Below are positions 1 to 14,071 of a DNA stretch of 64,000 bases, one piece after another (positions within the stretch are counted from its first letter, which is position 1; each line of letters starts with the position of its first letter). Below the pieces are notes generated by a model, which was not told the origin of the DNA, searched no databases, and saw nothing but the letters and a program-made list of their open reading frames with translations. The stretch lies in assembly GCA_003956705.1 (NCBI GenBank), contig QZCP01000177.1:5243-69242 (forward strand), written 5' to 3'. The DNA is from Brevipalpus yothersi (Eukaryota > Arthropoda > Arachnida > Trombidiformes > Tenuipalpidae). Position numbers and translations under genes: made by a program.

Positions 1-95
<95 letters not shown>

Positions 96-98
96 TTT
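1..98. repeat. (TC)n microsatellite at the window edge
   Basis: Almost pure TC from base 1 to 85, then decaying into TTTCTCTCTC. It may extend beyond the window. Confidence 0.97.
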
Positions 99-3000
99 AC
101 ATCATTTAACCCATGAATTCCAGGTTTTTCATGACTAAAAAGAATCATACTCATTGATAATAGTCAATGTCAACCTTCCCTATCTAGTTTTCGTTCATTC
201 CCCATTCCTTTAATAGTAGATTTACTCACGCGAAAAGAAGCTTAATGTCCTTGTGTTTATCAGTAACTGAAAATATCTGCTGTTGTTATTGTGTATCTCG
301 AAGTTTGAGGGAAAAATTTTCCTCTCTCTCTATGTTCCTCTATGTATTGCCCATTTCGTGATTGTTCTTAACCACAAAATGAAACGCAATTGATCCGAAA
401 ATATGAAGAAACCATAGTAGGTAGCAGCTTTAGCTGTCTCTCTCACTCACTTTCTCGAGAAGACAGAATCTGAAGAAAATTGTATCATTTCCCACCGGTC
501 TAGGAGAAAAAAGTGTCTTGTGTTCGTTAAGAAAAGGTTTCCTCATCACTCCACTGATAGGTCTTTATTGTTGTTCCATCTCTGTATGCTTCTGAGAAAT
601 CCACTATTATTATTATTATTACTATTTGACTCATGTTTTATCAATTTTTTTCCGTGTTCTCTTCTCTTCTCTTCTCTCTCTCTCTCAGCTGCTCACTGGC
701 CTGTTGTGAAAAGATACGCTCATTTAATCGAATGTTCCCACATGGAAGCTCAAGAAAAAGAGAAGGAGTTAGAGGCAGTTTCGTCTCTTCATTCGCTTCG
801 CTTGAAGCATTTAAAGTAATTATCACTCGAGTATTTATAAACCCTAACGAAAATATGTAGTTACAAACTATAAATATACTCTCTCTATCACGTTCGGTGT
901 CTTTCTCTCTTTCTCACTTTCTCTTTCTCTCTCTTTCTTTTTACAGTAGCTCTCAAACCTCAAGTGAAGAACCCATGGACCAAGATATGGAGAAATGAGG
1001 AGGGCAAAAAGAAAGTGAAAAAGATTCTCAATCACCTAGACCAATAGTGTGTGTGAAGATTGGAATGAGAAAATAAAGCCTTTTCGGGATCATAAGATAA
1101 TATGTAACTGGAAAAGATATATACACCATAAATCATCATCATGGGCTCACCTTATTCTGTGAATATGAACCAGAGAGATGAAAAGAAAAAGGGAGAGAGA
1201 GATAGAGTGCCAAATACTCTGCTTTCTCTCTCTCTCTCTCTTTCTCACTCTTTCTGTGGTACCTTATTGAGCCATGAGGTTTAATAAAAATTTAATATGT
1301 AAATTTAAGCTACAAAAAATTTCGGTGTGTGTAAACGAAAACTTATCGACCAGCTGCCGATGTCTCATGATCTCTCTTTATCTGTTCAACGAACTAGACG
1401 ATAGAGTGTCAATCCACCAAGATACATCTCCTCCTCTCTCTCTCCTTCCTCTTCACATCCTCATTCATACACAGCCTCATGAAAAAAAAACAAACACACA
1501 CACACACACTTAACACAAGTATCTCGTTGAAGCGGGAAAAAATTGGAAAAATTTCACAACTTAGTGGACCATGAAACTTTGTTACTTTATAGTTGGAATC
1601 ATTGTTATTGAAGAAAAAGCTATCGATCATCCGCTTATATATTCTGTTCTCATCTACCGAAAAATTATTATTCACATGCCTTGTGAGGCCATCTTTCTCT
1701 TTCGCTCTCTATCTCTCTGTATCTATTCTTCTCATGTTTTTTCAGAACCTCATCGTGTAATTGTACGATGAAAAATCGAAAATTCTGTTGTACATCACTC
1801 TCAATTTGTATCATCTCTTCGCTTCCTAATTCTTGTTCATCATCTCTCTTACTCAAATGATCTTTATATTGACGCCAACTCGTCAGCTATTGTCACTGAT
1901 TGTCTTTTTTGCAAATTTTTCTTCCTCTCTCTCTCTCAAAATCCTCATCACAATTCATGATCCTTCACATCTCATTTCTTTACCAGCCGATTATTATTAT
2001 TATTATTCATTTAATCACATTTTCATTGACAAATGCCATCTCTCTCTCTCTTCCGCTTAAGCACATTGTTTGTTGATTTGTTTTTAGAGTTGGTTCAAAT
2101 TGCATCCTCATTTTTCTCAATCTTCCCATTTTTGATGATTTTTTTTGCTCATAATTTTCACTCAATTGAAACACGCACACACATACATTGGTTCCTGATT
2201 TCAAGTTTCTTACCCTTCGACAACCGTATTCTGCCATACTTTTTTTGGTAGCTTTAAAATTTCGAATAGTATCAAAAGTGATCACCATCAAGGAAGAGAT
2301 CATCATCATTCATCAATCATCCACTAGTTGGCAATGGAAAAGATAAATACAAATAATTAATGGCGATTGAATGGATTTCTGATCATACCAAGCTAGTCAT
2401 TGGGAAAGTGTAAAGAAAAGTGACAATTTATAATTTTCTCTCTCTCTCTCTTTCAATATCTTCTGTGTTACTGGAGAAGGAATCAATCAAAAGAAGAAAA
2501 AATAAGTAAACAAGTGGTCATCATGAAGATTCATGATTGAGAATTAACAATGACTGAGCAATTACGAAAGATAAAATAATGAATTTCTCATTCTGGAAAA
2601 CATAAAGAATAATTCAGACAATGTGACACTGTCTTACACAACTATCTGACACTTTCTCTTTATCTCTCTCTGTCTATCTCATCAATTCCATTGAAGCCTT
2701 GCTATTTTTTCATCTCCACTCTACATTTCATCTCTTTATCTTAACTCTGAATTTTTTTTCTTCCAAATAATTTGAATTGATTCCTTCTCCAACCGTACAC
2801 AAGCATCCATTCTTTTATCTCTACTTTTCAATCAGACTCATCCGGACACAACCTTTATTTTGCTGAAGATGATGACCGCTTGTAAAACCTATCCATTTTC
2901 AAAGAAAGTTAAATTTGAGGTATTTTATCAACTGTTATGTAATAATCCATAAAAATTGTCTTTGTAATGAACGAAGCACGTCGAGCAATAGATTGCTTAG

Positions 3001-4640
3001 GCAACAGTTTTCTCATGTCTCATTATTTACTTAACCTTTTTCCCATGATAAATTGATTCATGACACGGATAATTGCATCATATAATTAGGGTAAATGAAT
3101 CAAAATGACATTTTTTCCACATTTTAGGCAATTTTTATTAGCAAAAGTAAGAAAACTGACTAGAACGGTTCAAGAGTACCGTTATTTGAGAAAGAGAGAG
3201 GGAGAAGAGGTGAAGTCAAGTAGAAGAAGATAGATTTTGTGGAAGAGAGAGAGGAAGAGAAAGAGAGAGAGGCTGAAACTAAAGGCTTTTCATGGCTATC
3301 ACTAATTTTTCATTAATTAAAAAATTTTTTGGGATCGAAATTAAATTTTGTAAAACAATCTTTTTTTGGGATCAAAGTAGCAGGAAGAAGGAAAAGTGAA
3401 AAAAGAGCCTATTAGACTTGCCATCTCACAAAACGACATAAATATTATGAGGTTTTCAGTCAGCATTTGACTACGTCATTAACATATCAAATCAACAATT
3501 AATTTACAACAAATTACACTGACTTAATCTTACAAACAATTTTGTCTCTCCAACATTTTACGTTCTACCCGTACAATGGATATAATATTTATGTTTGTTT
3601 GTCCATATTCTTCTCCACCTTGATTCACTTGGGAGCATTTTGGTTGATCTTCATTTCAATCACCATCAAAATTATGCTCATAATTCACTAGCCTTAATCA
3701 TCATTCTGGACGATCAATGATGATTCTGTCTCTCAAATTTATTGTATCTGCAATACCGCTAGAGAAAAAACATACTTATAACTATGCTTTCGAAAACATT
3801 TCACAATTTTTCACGCTTTCTATTTTGTAGGGCTTTTGAAGAAGATATTCAACTTGTTCATCTTCGCCTTGTTCAGTATCGACCAGATAAATGAATGTGA
3901 TTGATTGATAAATTTGATGGAAATATGATGAATGAATGATAATTATCGAATTATCGAATTATCATCACAGGTCACCTCTTATTGAGCTCAAAATTTGTTC
4001 CTACAGACATCAATGTGTGAGAATAGGCTAATTATTCTATGTTATTGAGCCCCTTTCAATCAGAATGATGATTTGAAGACAGATATACATAAGCCTTATT
4101 CCTCTTATTATTATTGAGGAAAAATGGAATCCAAGTTATTTGCTTCGTTGTTTTGATTATCTTGGGAATTAGTTATCGTTGACTTCCATTTCATAACGGT
4201 ATGAGAATTATTTATCATCATAGTCTTTTCCTCTGTCCTTCTGTCCTTCTTGTGCCCGGTAATCGCTTATATTCTCAGTTGGCCAGTAATGAGGAATATC
4301 CAATCTCTCAATCATCAGAAGAATAAAGAAAGACTGAATTCTTGATGGAAGCGATTATTCCATCCGAAATGCTGAGATCCTTCTGTAAAGATTGTCCATA
4401 TAATATGGAAATCCAATGGGAAAAGGAAAGAGAGAAAAGAGAAAAGAGAAAAGAGAAAGAGAGAGGAATCATAAGTGAAAATACAGCCACAAAAAGGGTA
4501 CAAAATTATTTACTTGTCAGCTTAGATACTTTGGATTCCTTTTCGGATGTTGAGTAATTTCGCTTCCTTTGCTTTTCTCAGCTCTTTCTTCTTGTTCTCT
4601 CTCTTTTTTTCCTCTTTTTTCGATTATTCCCTCAGTATTG
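1..4640. other. No gene seen; downstream of Shaker
   Basis: The block holds a long (TC)n tract at 1-98, several short CT-rich patches and AT-rich sequence with many ATCATCATT and TTATTATTA runs. The part near 4640 must include the Shaker 3' UTR. A possible AATAAA on the minus strand is at 3738-3743, about 0.9 kb after the stop, but I cannot tell whether it is used. Short open frames here are made of CT/GA repeat translation and look like chance. Confidence 0.6.
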
Positions 4641-5256
4641 TTAAACGTCCTTGGAGATTAGGTTGACAGTACTTCCTTGCTCATTAATCTGTATTGATCG
4701 ACTTCTACGCTTTTCTACCATATATTCAGGTGAATATTCTAGAGGACTTGTGTCTTTTTTTCTTCTCATCTCATCATTCAACGATTCATCGCCCCCATAA
4801 CTGCCACAATCACTGGTTCCACCACTAAAACTAACACCTCCGCCACCCACACCACCACCTCCACCACTGGCACCTCCACCGGAACCACAGCTAGTGTAAA
4901 ATGTTACACTTTCCCGTCCAGAGCGGCTGGTGCGAATGTTTCCATTATATGATGAAATACTATCGCCAGAATGTGTTCTACTTCTCCATCTCACATGATT
5001 ATCATCCAAATACATGTATGGACAATTTTTGACAAATTTTTCATTAGCACTTTCCAAATCACCCTGAACCATACCGCGATTATAAAAGTAGGTAAAATTG
5101 GACACAATAACGGGCACTGGAAGAGCGAGTGTCAATACACCAGCTATTGCACACAATGAGCCCACTATTTTTCCCCAAAAACTGAGAGGAACCATATCAC
5201 CATAGCCAACAGTGGTCATTGTCACCAAGGCCCACCAAAATGCGTCTGGAATTGAC
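4641..5256 (-). CDS. Sh: Shaker last coding exon: pore, S6 and C-terminal tail
   Basis: Begins after a TTTTCTAG acceptor and completes the Lys codon split from the previous exon. It encodes SIPDAFWW, the TVGYGDM filter, S6 with the PVP hinge, and a cytoplasmic tail of about 140 residues with a long Gly-rich stretch (about 4810-4890). The reading frame ends in ...LISKDV and a TAA stop. Drosophila Shaker ends in ETDV, a PDZ ligand. Here the -2 position is Lys rather than Thr. Val follows GYGDM where Drosophila Shaker has Thr449. Confidence 0.93.
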
Positions 5257-8200
5257 CTAGAAAATGGAAAATAATGATAATTTAAAAGTTTCTCCATTTG
5301 ATAGGATGCTATTTCCAAGGAATACCCTCAACTTGGGGCAAAATAAAATGATCTCAACTCACTTAAAGTGTGATCTTTCTGTTCCCGATTCAGCATAATA
5401 AACAGCTGATGAGAATAGAATAATACCTATGACCAGGAAAAATATGAGCAGACCCAATTCTCTCATGGATGACTTTAATGTCATTCCAAGAATCTGTAGA
5501 CCCTTAGAGTGACGTGATAATTTAAATATCCGGAAGACACGAACTAATCTTATTACACGAAGAATTGCGAGTGACATGGCTTGACTTTGCTTCTCGCTGA
5601 CCAGTTTCCGCTTTTCTTGATCCTTATCCTCAGCAAACATGGTTGCAAGTGTGATAAAATATGGTACAATGGCCATAAAATCGATTGCATTCATAATGTC
5701 CTGTGATTGAGTAGGCGAATACACAGTTACACAGTCGATACAGGGATGGATAGCAGATGAATGGGGGTTGATGGGGAGTGAATGGGGTTAGTACAGAGAG
5801 TATGAATAAATTGATCATGGAATTGAGTAAATCGGTTGGATGGTTGGTTGGTTGACAGTATTAATGAACGGATAGGCAAAGTTTGGGTAAAAAGAAAGAT
5901 CAAGAGTGAGTGAATGAGAGAGAGAGAGAGAGAAAAAGTGGTGTCGATTATGGTGATAGTGATAGCAAGAAATGATAGAGATGATAAAGTATTTGGGTGA
6001 TAATGATAATCAGGCGAATTACCATGATAGTTCATGGTGGAGAGTTGATTTGATTGGTATGTTAGGGAGGGAGAGAGTGAAAGAGAGAGAAAGTGAAAGC
6101 ATTGCGATGAGAGGTTCGAGTGTGTATGTATGGGTTATGAGGCAATAGAACAAAAGTTATCCATGAGTATGGTGAAGTAAGTAAGTAAGTGTAGTGAGAA
6201 TACAAAATTGTATAGCAAGTGGCCAGATGGATAATGGTGAACGATGGAGATGACCATATCGATTATGGTGATGATGGTCAAGTTTTCCCAGTGTACAAGT
6301 GCAAAAGGGAGAGAAAGAGAGAGAGAGAGAAAGAAAGAAAGCAAGAGAGAGAGAGACAAAGTGAGTGAATATGTGATCATAACAATGGTACATTTACAGA
6401 TTGGCCGATCATTTTTATGGGTCAGTTGGTGGCGCGTTTTATCGGTTCAATGATTTTTTTGGTAGTGATGGCGGTGAAGCGCATGAAAGGAGCAGTAAGG
6501 AAGAGAGAGAATTTTTTTTTTCATTTTCATCACACACATATACACGGAATATTGCAGGGAAAGAATTCCATGAGTGAGAGAAAGTAAGATGATGAAACGA
6601 ATGAAATGTTGAATATTATCGTCATCATGCAATGTAGAGAGTAGCCACCATCACGATTGATGTAGTAGGATGAATGGAATATGATGATAAACATGGAATG
6701 GAAGGGGAAAAGAGAGAAAAAGAGAAAAAGATAAATGTGATGAGATTATGGGCAGTTCTTTTACGGTCAATATTTTTGAATCATCTTCAAATCAGAGGTG
6801 AATACTAATGTACTTGTAGGCTAAAGGAACTGTATGTGAGAAGAAAGATTGAAGACAAGCCATCCAGCCAAAGTGAAGGAAAAAAATTCCACTTTTTTAT
6901 ACTCTTCATTCAACAACATTTCAGAAAATTCTATGGGAAATACATAAAGCATCCAGCATCGTTTGCTATAAGCATGAATTCAAATTGTTCTCTCTCTCTC
7001 TCTACTTAAGCCTTCAACCATATTCCATATTCTATTGACTGGTCGATACAAGGATTCCCATGCTAGGATAAAAAAGTCAGTGTATTTCTTTCTCTTCTTT
7101 TCCTCTCTTTTTTCCTCTCCACCTCATATTCACAGTTTTGACACGGATTGTTTATGATCATTCTTTTTCCAGATGATCACAAGATTATTCGGAACTCAAA
7201 TCTCTTTGTTTGACTCATTTTTCATCTCCTCAAGACTTCTCACTCTTCTTACTTGACTCTCTCACTCTTCGATCTGATCTCAACATTTCCGAGTTCAAAA
7301 TGGAACCGGAAGTAAGCCATTCACATGATACGATATCATGGGTACGTATATACACACAGAATTCTGAGTAGTCACCATCAAAAGTTGACCGTATCAAGAG
7401 AGAAAATAAGAGGAAATATAATACACCATCACAAAACAAATGGTCCCAAGTAAGTACACGACAAAAGTCGAAAGCTTGAGGGTGAAAACCATCATCTTCA
7501 ATCATCTTTTTTATAGCCAAAATGATTCATTAATTTTCCTCCTCAACACACTCTTTCACATCATCTACCTTCTTGAGATTATTGGATAATATGATAAAAG
7601 ATCTTGAAAGTGTGATTTTGGTAATTTTTTCCAACAAATACGGGTGTGCCTCAAGACACTGATGGGATCATGAAAAATATCCAGGCTTCCAGCTTCTTGG
7701 TTCACAGATCAAGATTATCTGTAGTGATGAATTAGTTCTCTCTTTCTCTCTTTCTCTCTCTCTCCCTCTCTCTTACAAGAATTAATGATGAAGATAAACT
7801 GACAGAGATTGTCTAAGTGATTCTCAATAGGCACCAATAAAAGAGGCTGGCCAAGCTGAACAATGGATGTGCATGAAATATTCCTAGGGAATAATGGAAA
7901 TGTGCTTGGAGGAATTTTTCCAGTCCAATGTAGATTAGATTCAAATCTCTCAAGAAACAGACACAGATTCCTCAGTTAACCATGGAAGCCAATGTTCATA
8001 TGTACTACATGTGTAGAGCTGCATAAATGCTTGGTAGCTATTATGCATAGCGAAGATCTTGTTGGCTTGGAAAGAAAAATTCACCCATAAATTGTCATAT
8101 TATGTTCACTTGGCAACGTGATAATTCATTCGATTGGAATAATCGATAAAAAATAAGCTTGAAGACCAATTTTGGTGTAGTTTGATTGATTCAGATAAGC

Positions 8201-10449
8201 AAAAGATGATTCAATAAAGAGAAACTATAAATTTATCTCATCTTGTTCAATCATCATCTCATCCAATATTCTTGAGTGCTCATCGAAAAATATTTGTCAT
8301 ATGAAACTTTGATTCAAAGTAAGTTGAATGAAACTGAATGATTTGAACATTTCTCTCTCTCTTCTTGTTCTTCTCCTCAACAAACACATTTTTGAGTGAC
8401 TTTTTTTGTCTCAAATATCTTTGTGAAGAAGCATAGTGACTTGTTGGTGAAAGAAAGTCTCCAACTTGAAAAAGAGAGAGAGAGATAAATGCTGATAAAA
8501 GTCAGCCTTGATGGAATCGTTCAATCTTGGTGAGGAATTCCATCCATCCATTGAGATGTTTCGTTATTCATCTCACAAGAATGCTTTTCAAAGTAAGATG
8601 GAAAGATGAGAGAAATTCTGTACTCTGTGAGTTCAAGAATTGAGCAAGAAGACATTTATAAGTGATGGAAGCGACAAGCCAGCTTCGGCATTGTTGGAAT
8701 TAAGTTTTCAAGAATGCTTTTGCTATTCCATATATTCGGGATTGATTTTGACTATTTTCTATGCATAAAAAGCAAAACTCTTCCCATTTATTTTGAGGTT
8801 CATTCGCTTTGACCATACAATCATTAAGAAAAACTTCGCTTCCGCTCAGTATCTAACCAGCACACAAATTTTATAGATTATTCTGATCATTTTGTGTGGA
8901 ATGAAAAAGTGAGGAGAAGCTTCATCAATCAGTTTGATTATATGAAGTGAAGAAAATATGATGCAGAACTTTTTGTGTGGGCAAAATAATGGAAAGAGTG
9001 AAGGGAAAAAAAGGAACAAGAATAAGGAGGCGAAAACTTTTTCTATTCGCTTGGCAAATGGGTTTTATCAAATCTGATGAAAATATTGAGCACCCTGGGT
9101 AAACATGCGAATCCTCTAATCAAATAAGAACATGATTAATTACTATAGAGAGATGCTATGCCAAACATGTTTTGCTTTTGCTGCAAGCTTGTCGCTTGCT
9201 TGTTGTGGCTTCAAAGTGATTCTATCAAATCGTTGAACATCTTTTCCTCTGTATTCCTTCTATAAGATTCTTTCCCTAGTTTGTAATCAAGAGTTTTGGG
9301 TACACATACACACACACACACACAATCACTTCTTTTGCACACTTGGTCTGATAGAGAAAGGCTTAATCAGAACATGGAAGAAGACCATAATTGAATGGAC
9401 CATCCACACTTTGCAAGCGTGAAGCTCATCAATCTTTTCGGCACTTTTAGATCATTTCACTCGCTGAGGTGCGAATCAATGATGTTGATACTTTCAATTG
9501 ACTTTGCAGGGTGATTGAGAATATTATTTTCCGAGATGAAGGCTAGTTGATGGTTAATAGAATATGAAAATTTATTTCTTGGTAGGTTTTTCATTTTTCA
9601 ATTGAATTGGAATCCATTCACCAGTTGAATTGCCAGATTTTACTGAATCAAAACTCTATTGGTCAGTAGTACACATTTTACAATCATTCAAAGAATTTAA
9701 ACTTCATAAAAACTGGCTGAATGATCTCCTGTGAACCATAAACAGTGTCAGAGCAATTGCTTTGAAAAGTTTTTTGGTAATATTTTACCGAGAGTTTTGT
9801 GAATGTTGATCAGAATACTCAGCAACTGGTGAGTTTTTATCCTTTCTGAGCTTTATCAATGATGGTAAAGTTCAGTTTCTCTTGGTTTATCGATTCGAAT
9901 TTCATGGTTGAATAAAAATTCAATCAGCTGGTCAGTGGGTACACATTAGAATTCTCTGAATATTTTGACATGAGATTGAAGTAGAGATTTTTATGGTCAT
10001 CATCTTGCCTTTCCTAATGATGTCAATGGGAAAGTTGAAATGAGAGTGATGGTGATGGAATGTCATACAAGATTCTTCTGTTATTGACTGTTTCATAGTA
10101 TCAAATACTTCATTCCATTCACTGAACAAAATCGATGATAATGATAGTAGGTGTATGTCCATTGTATATGGGCTGAAACACATTGATGGTTGAAATTTTC
10201 TATTCACTAACTTCTAACTCACTAGACTCGCTGATCACTTTGATCATGATACGCTTCAGGCTCATCATTCAATCGTATTCCTTGGGCAAAAATTTGTGAG
10301 ATAGTGAAATAGAAAAAAGGATCCAGCAATATGATCTACTTTCATGTATCCCCTCTCTGCTGACTCTCTTCTCTCATTTAGTCAGACAATCTCGAGTGTA
10401 TTCCTTGAGCGAGGAATTGCAACAAATCGTTTTCATGGCTCGGTTGTGC

Positions 10450-10505
<56 letters not shown>

Positions 10506-10740
10506 TAGAGAGAAGAGAAAAAGAAAGAGAAACGAGACGGATAAAGAACGGACACATATAAAAGGCAAAAGAAAAGGCTGAGATTGGCCATGAGATGAGG
10601 AAGATAGAAGGCAAACTGTATATCGATCTAAAAAGGAACATGATGTCTCTGTGGAGCATTCGAAGCATTCAGCTGGATGAGTAGCATGATATGAGTCGAA
10701 GAATTTCAATCGATCAGCAGGCAAGAGATATAAAGATAGT

Positions 10741-10801
<61 letters not shown>

Positions 10802-13622
10802 GGATAAAGGATCGGTGAAGACATCTCATCTCTCTGTTATGCACACTCATCAGAAAGTGGTTTCTGTGGTAGACGTTCAAGTATGATTGAATGGTGGACA
10901 CGCTTCGGGCTCAGCAGACTTAAGAATCAAGGATCTAAGGAGAATCACTGAAAGATGACCATGGGAAGTGATGAAAGAGGTAACAAGGGAGAGAGAGAGA
11001 AAAATGAAGAGGGGGCATGGATCCAGTGGATGAAATATCTGGATCATTGATGATCAATTCATGGACAACCCTCTATTTGAAGAGCTTCATCGTGTTCTGA
11101 TTTATGGATCTTTTGTACAATTGATTAGGGAGAGAGATGGTTGAACTTGGAAGAGAATAGTAGGAAGAAGGAGAATAAGTAAAAAGGGAAAAGAGGAGGA
11201 GAAAGAAAATAAAACAACAACAGTAAGATGTGGAGAACAAGCTGTATCTGGAATCTTTTATTTTAACCTCTGCCATTTGTAAGCTACATGAGCTAGCTTA
11301 CAGAATCGGATTAGAAAAGTCATTTTTAATTGATGAACAATGAACAAAAGCTGACACCAGCATTTAGGAGAGACAGAAAAGGAGGACAAAATACATTTTC
11401 CTTGAAGCTTGAAGCTATGTTATTTTCTCGATTTTGATAAGATCTTTTAATACGATTATAATTTCTGATCTTGCATCCAAGCAATATAAAGCGAAAAAGA
11501 CCGAAAGATAGCACCCAAAAATTCTACCAAAGCAGAATTTTCACGACTCAGTTACTTCTTTATTTGCTTCCGGCTAATGGAATCCAATTGATATTCTGCG
11601 CGCGAAAAAGGACAACCGCAAGGTAAAGATGATCCACCGAATTATATACTGAGCAGCATGAATGTCACAGTTTCACACACTCATGTATACTCAGATTTTT
11701 TTTGGCTCACAAGACACATACACACACACTATCTTTGCTCAAAGTTGTTGATATTAGTCACAAGTGGATGGTGTAGACGAAGAGAGAGAGAAAGAAAGAA
11801 AAAGAGGATCTAAGGAGAAGATCAGCATCCTAATTGTGACTGGGAACACTGGTAGGAATAAGAATTGAGTAAAATAAAACTCTCTCTTCAATTCGAGGAT
11901 AAACTTTGCACACTGTATGTGCAATGCATAAATGTTATCTGGGGGGGGGGAGGACTCTCAAGTGTTTTGGAAATGAATGAGATATAGAGATAGAAAGGGA
12001 GAGAAAATATATACACATGATGAAATTCGAGGAGATGATTCAATTGACTACCAGTGCAGGCACAGTTACAGTCAGTGCCAGAAGTGTTTAAATGATCAGA
12101 AGTAAGAGATGAGAATTTATTTGTACAAGGCACTCTACTTTTCTCACTTCCCGGGAATATCTTCTAATTTGTTACTAACTGATTGATGGGACTTACGAGA
12201 AAGCTCAATTTTTGCATTGAAATTTTCCTTCATCATTCTCACTCTCCATCAAATTCGAAAGTTCAAAGTTTTCACAATACAATCATGAAGAAGAAAGTGA
12301 TGGAAGGAGAAAATGAGTGACATGAACATCATTACCATGAGCCCATCAAGAGCAGGGTATATGGAAGAAGAATTCATTTTGGTCGAGTATGTAAATCACA
12401 AGTTGAAATTGAGAGAAGTGTAAGTGAATAAAAATTGGTCATCATCAGAATGTATCCCATAGTAAAAAGTGGACCCTATAATTGAGCTAATAATTCGCTG
12501 GACAGATAATCTATCAAGTGTGAATGAATGTTCTCGGTATATATGACCATAACCAATATAACTATCGAAAGTAGCCAAAGTAGAAAGTAATAATACAATA
12601 AGTGCAAATGGCTGTATTAAGATTCTCAAATAAGACTCATAAATCATTTGCATACTTTCCATTCAGCCAATAATGTTAACCTGGAAAAAAAGTGATTACC
12701 TATTGTATCTTGTTAGGCTCTATTTTGATCTCGATCTCGATCAAAATTGTCTTTTTCAAATCGCTACAATACCATTTCAAGCAAGCTGATACACCTAGTA
12801 TTGAAGCTTGCACATAGTATTGATTGGGAGTGATGAATGATATATGAAAGAATAGAGAGAAAGAGAGAGAAAATCTATCGTTTTTGGACAGTTAAATGGT
12901 TTCATGATAGTGATATGATACTTATATATTGGATACATTCAGTGACACATCAGTGCATGTCATCGCAGCGAGTTGAGCCACCTCTTTGTTGTTCCAGTGA
13001 AGACTTATGTAAACATCATGGTGAAGAACATAGTGGAGAACAAGTATGTGGATGCATGTGTGTGTGAGAGATAGAGATGGAAAGAAGATGAGATGCGGAT
13101 GAAAGTGGAAAATGAGATGCAAGAAAGAGAGGAAAGGGAAGATGAGCCATTAGGAGAGAGATAGAGAGAGAGAATCCCGAAGAGGTTTCCCTATCTTGTA
13201 TTGGCTTGTGGAGAGAATAATATCTCTTCACCTTCATGCAATTCCGGAAGAGAGCGAATTATTCACTCAACAGTGGATGGGTATAGAGTTGAGCATCGAT
13301 GGAAGAAGATGAGGATAAACAGAAAGAGGATGGAAGAAAGAGATAGAAAGAGAGAGAAAAAGAGAGAGATAGAGATAGATAGAGATAAGGGAAAGAAAAA
13401 TTGATGATCAACATCCACCCACATCTTTATGTGTATGTAGCATTCTTTAGCCAGATTATCAGTATGTCATGTAGAGAAGAGGAATGGAGAGAATCACTTT
13501 CTGATTTCATCTTGTTCTCATGATTGCTTTAGGGACACAAGTGAGAGACTGTGGAAATTTTTTCCCATTTCGAGGTTCTCAATCCCATCCTCATCTCTCT
13601 CCTCTCTTACATTTCCATCAGA

Positions 13623-13666
<44 letters not shown>

Positions 13667-14032
13667 TTTTCTTTCTTTCGTCATCTTCATCTTCACTTAA
13701 CTTCTTCTCTCCTCTTTCCACTACTTCTTTCTCTCTGCACAACATCGACCTTGTTTTTGGATTACAACGTACAATTCAAATCATTTTCTCTCTTTCGTCA
13801 AGCTCGCTGTCGCTTTGTTCTTTTGGGTTGACTTTCATCTCCATGTTTTCTCCAGTCTCTCTGGTTCGTATTTTCTTCCATCACTATTCCACAAGCCAGA
13901 GAAGAATAAGGAAACAAGAGGAACATAGAAAGAGAGAGAGAGAGAGAAAAAGAACGAGAGCAAAATGGATCGATACCATGCGAAAGATTCCTCTTCTTCC
14001 TCTTCCAGGCAAAAGCATCGGCAACATCTTTC

Positions 14033-14071
<39 letters not shown>

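Noticed and set aside
1..98. Telomere-like terminal repeat
   Set aside because: The unit is TC, not the arthropod TTAGG, so it is an ordinary microsatellite at the window edge.
10374..10901. 175-codon minus frame with repeated SLSLSLSL
   Set aside because: Translation of (GA)n arrays inside a Shaker intron, with no start context, domain or splice support.
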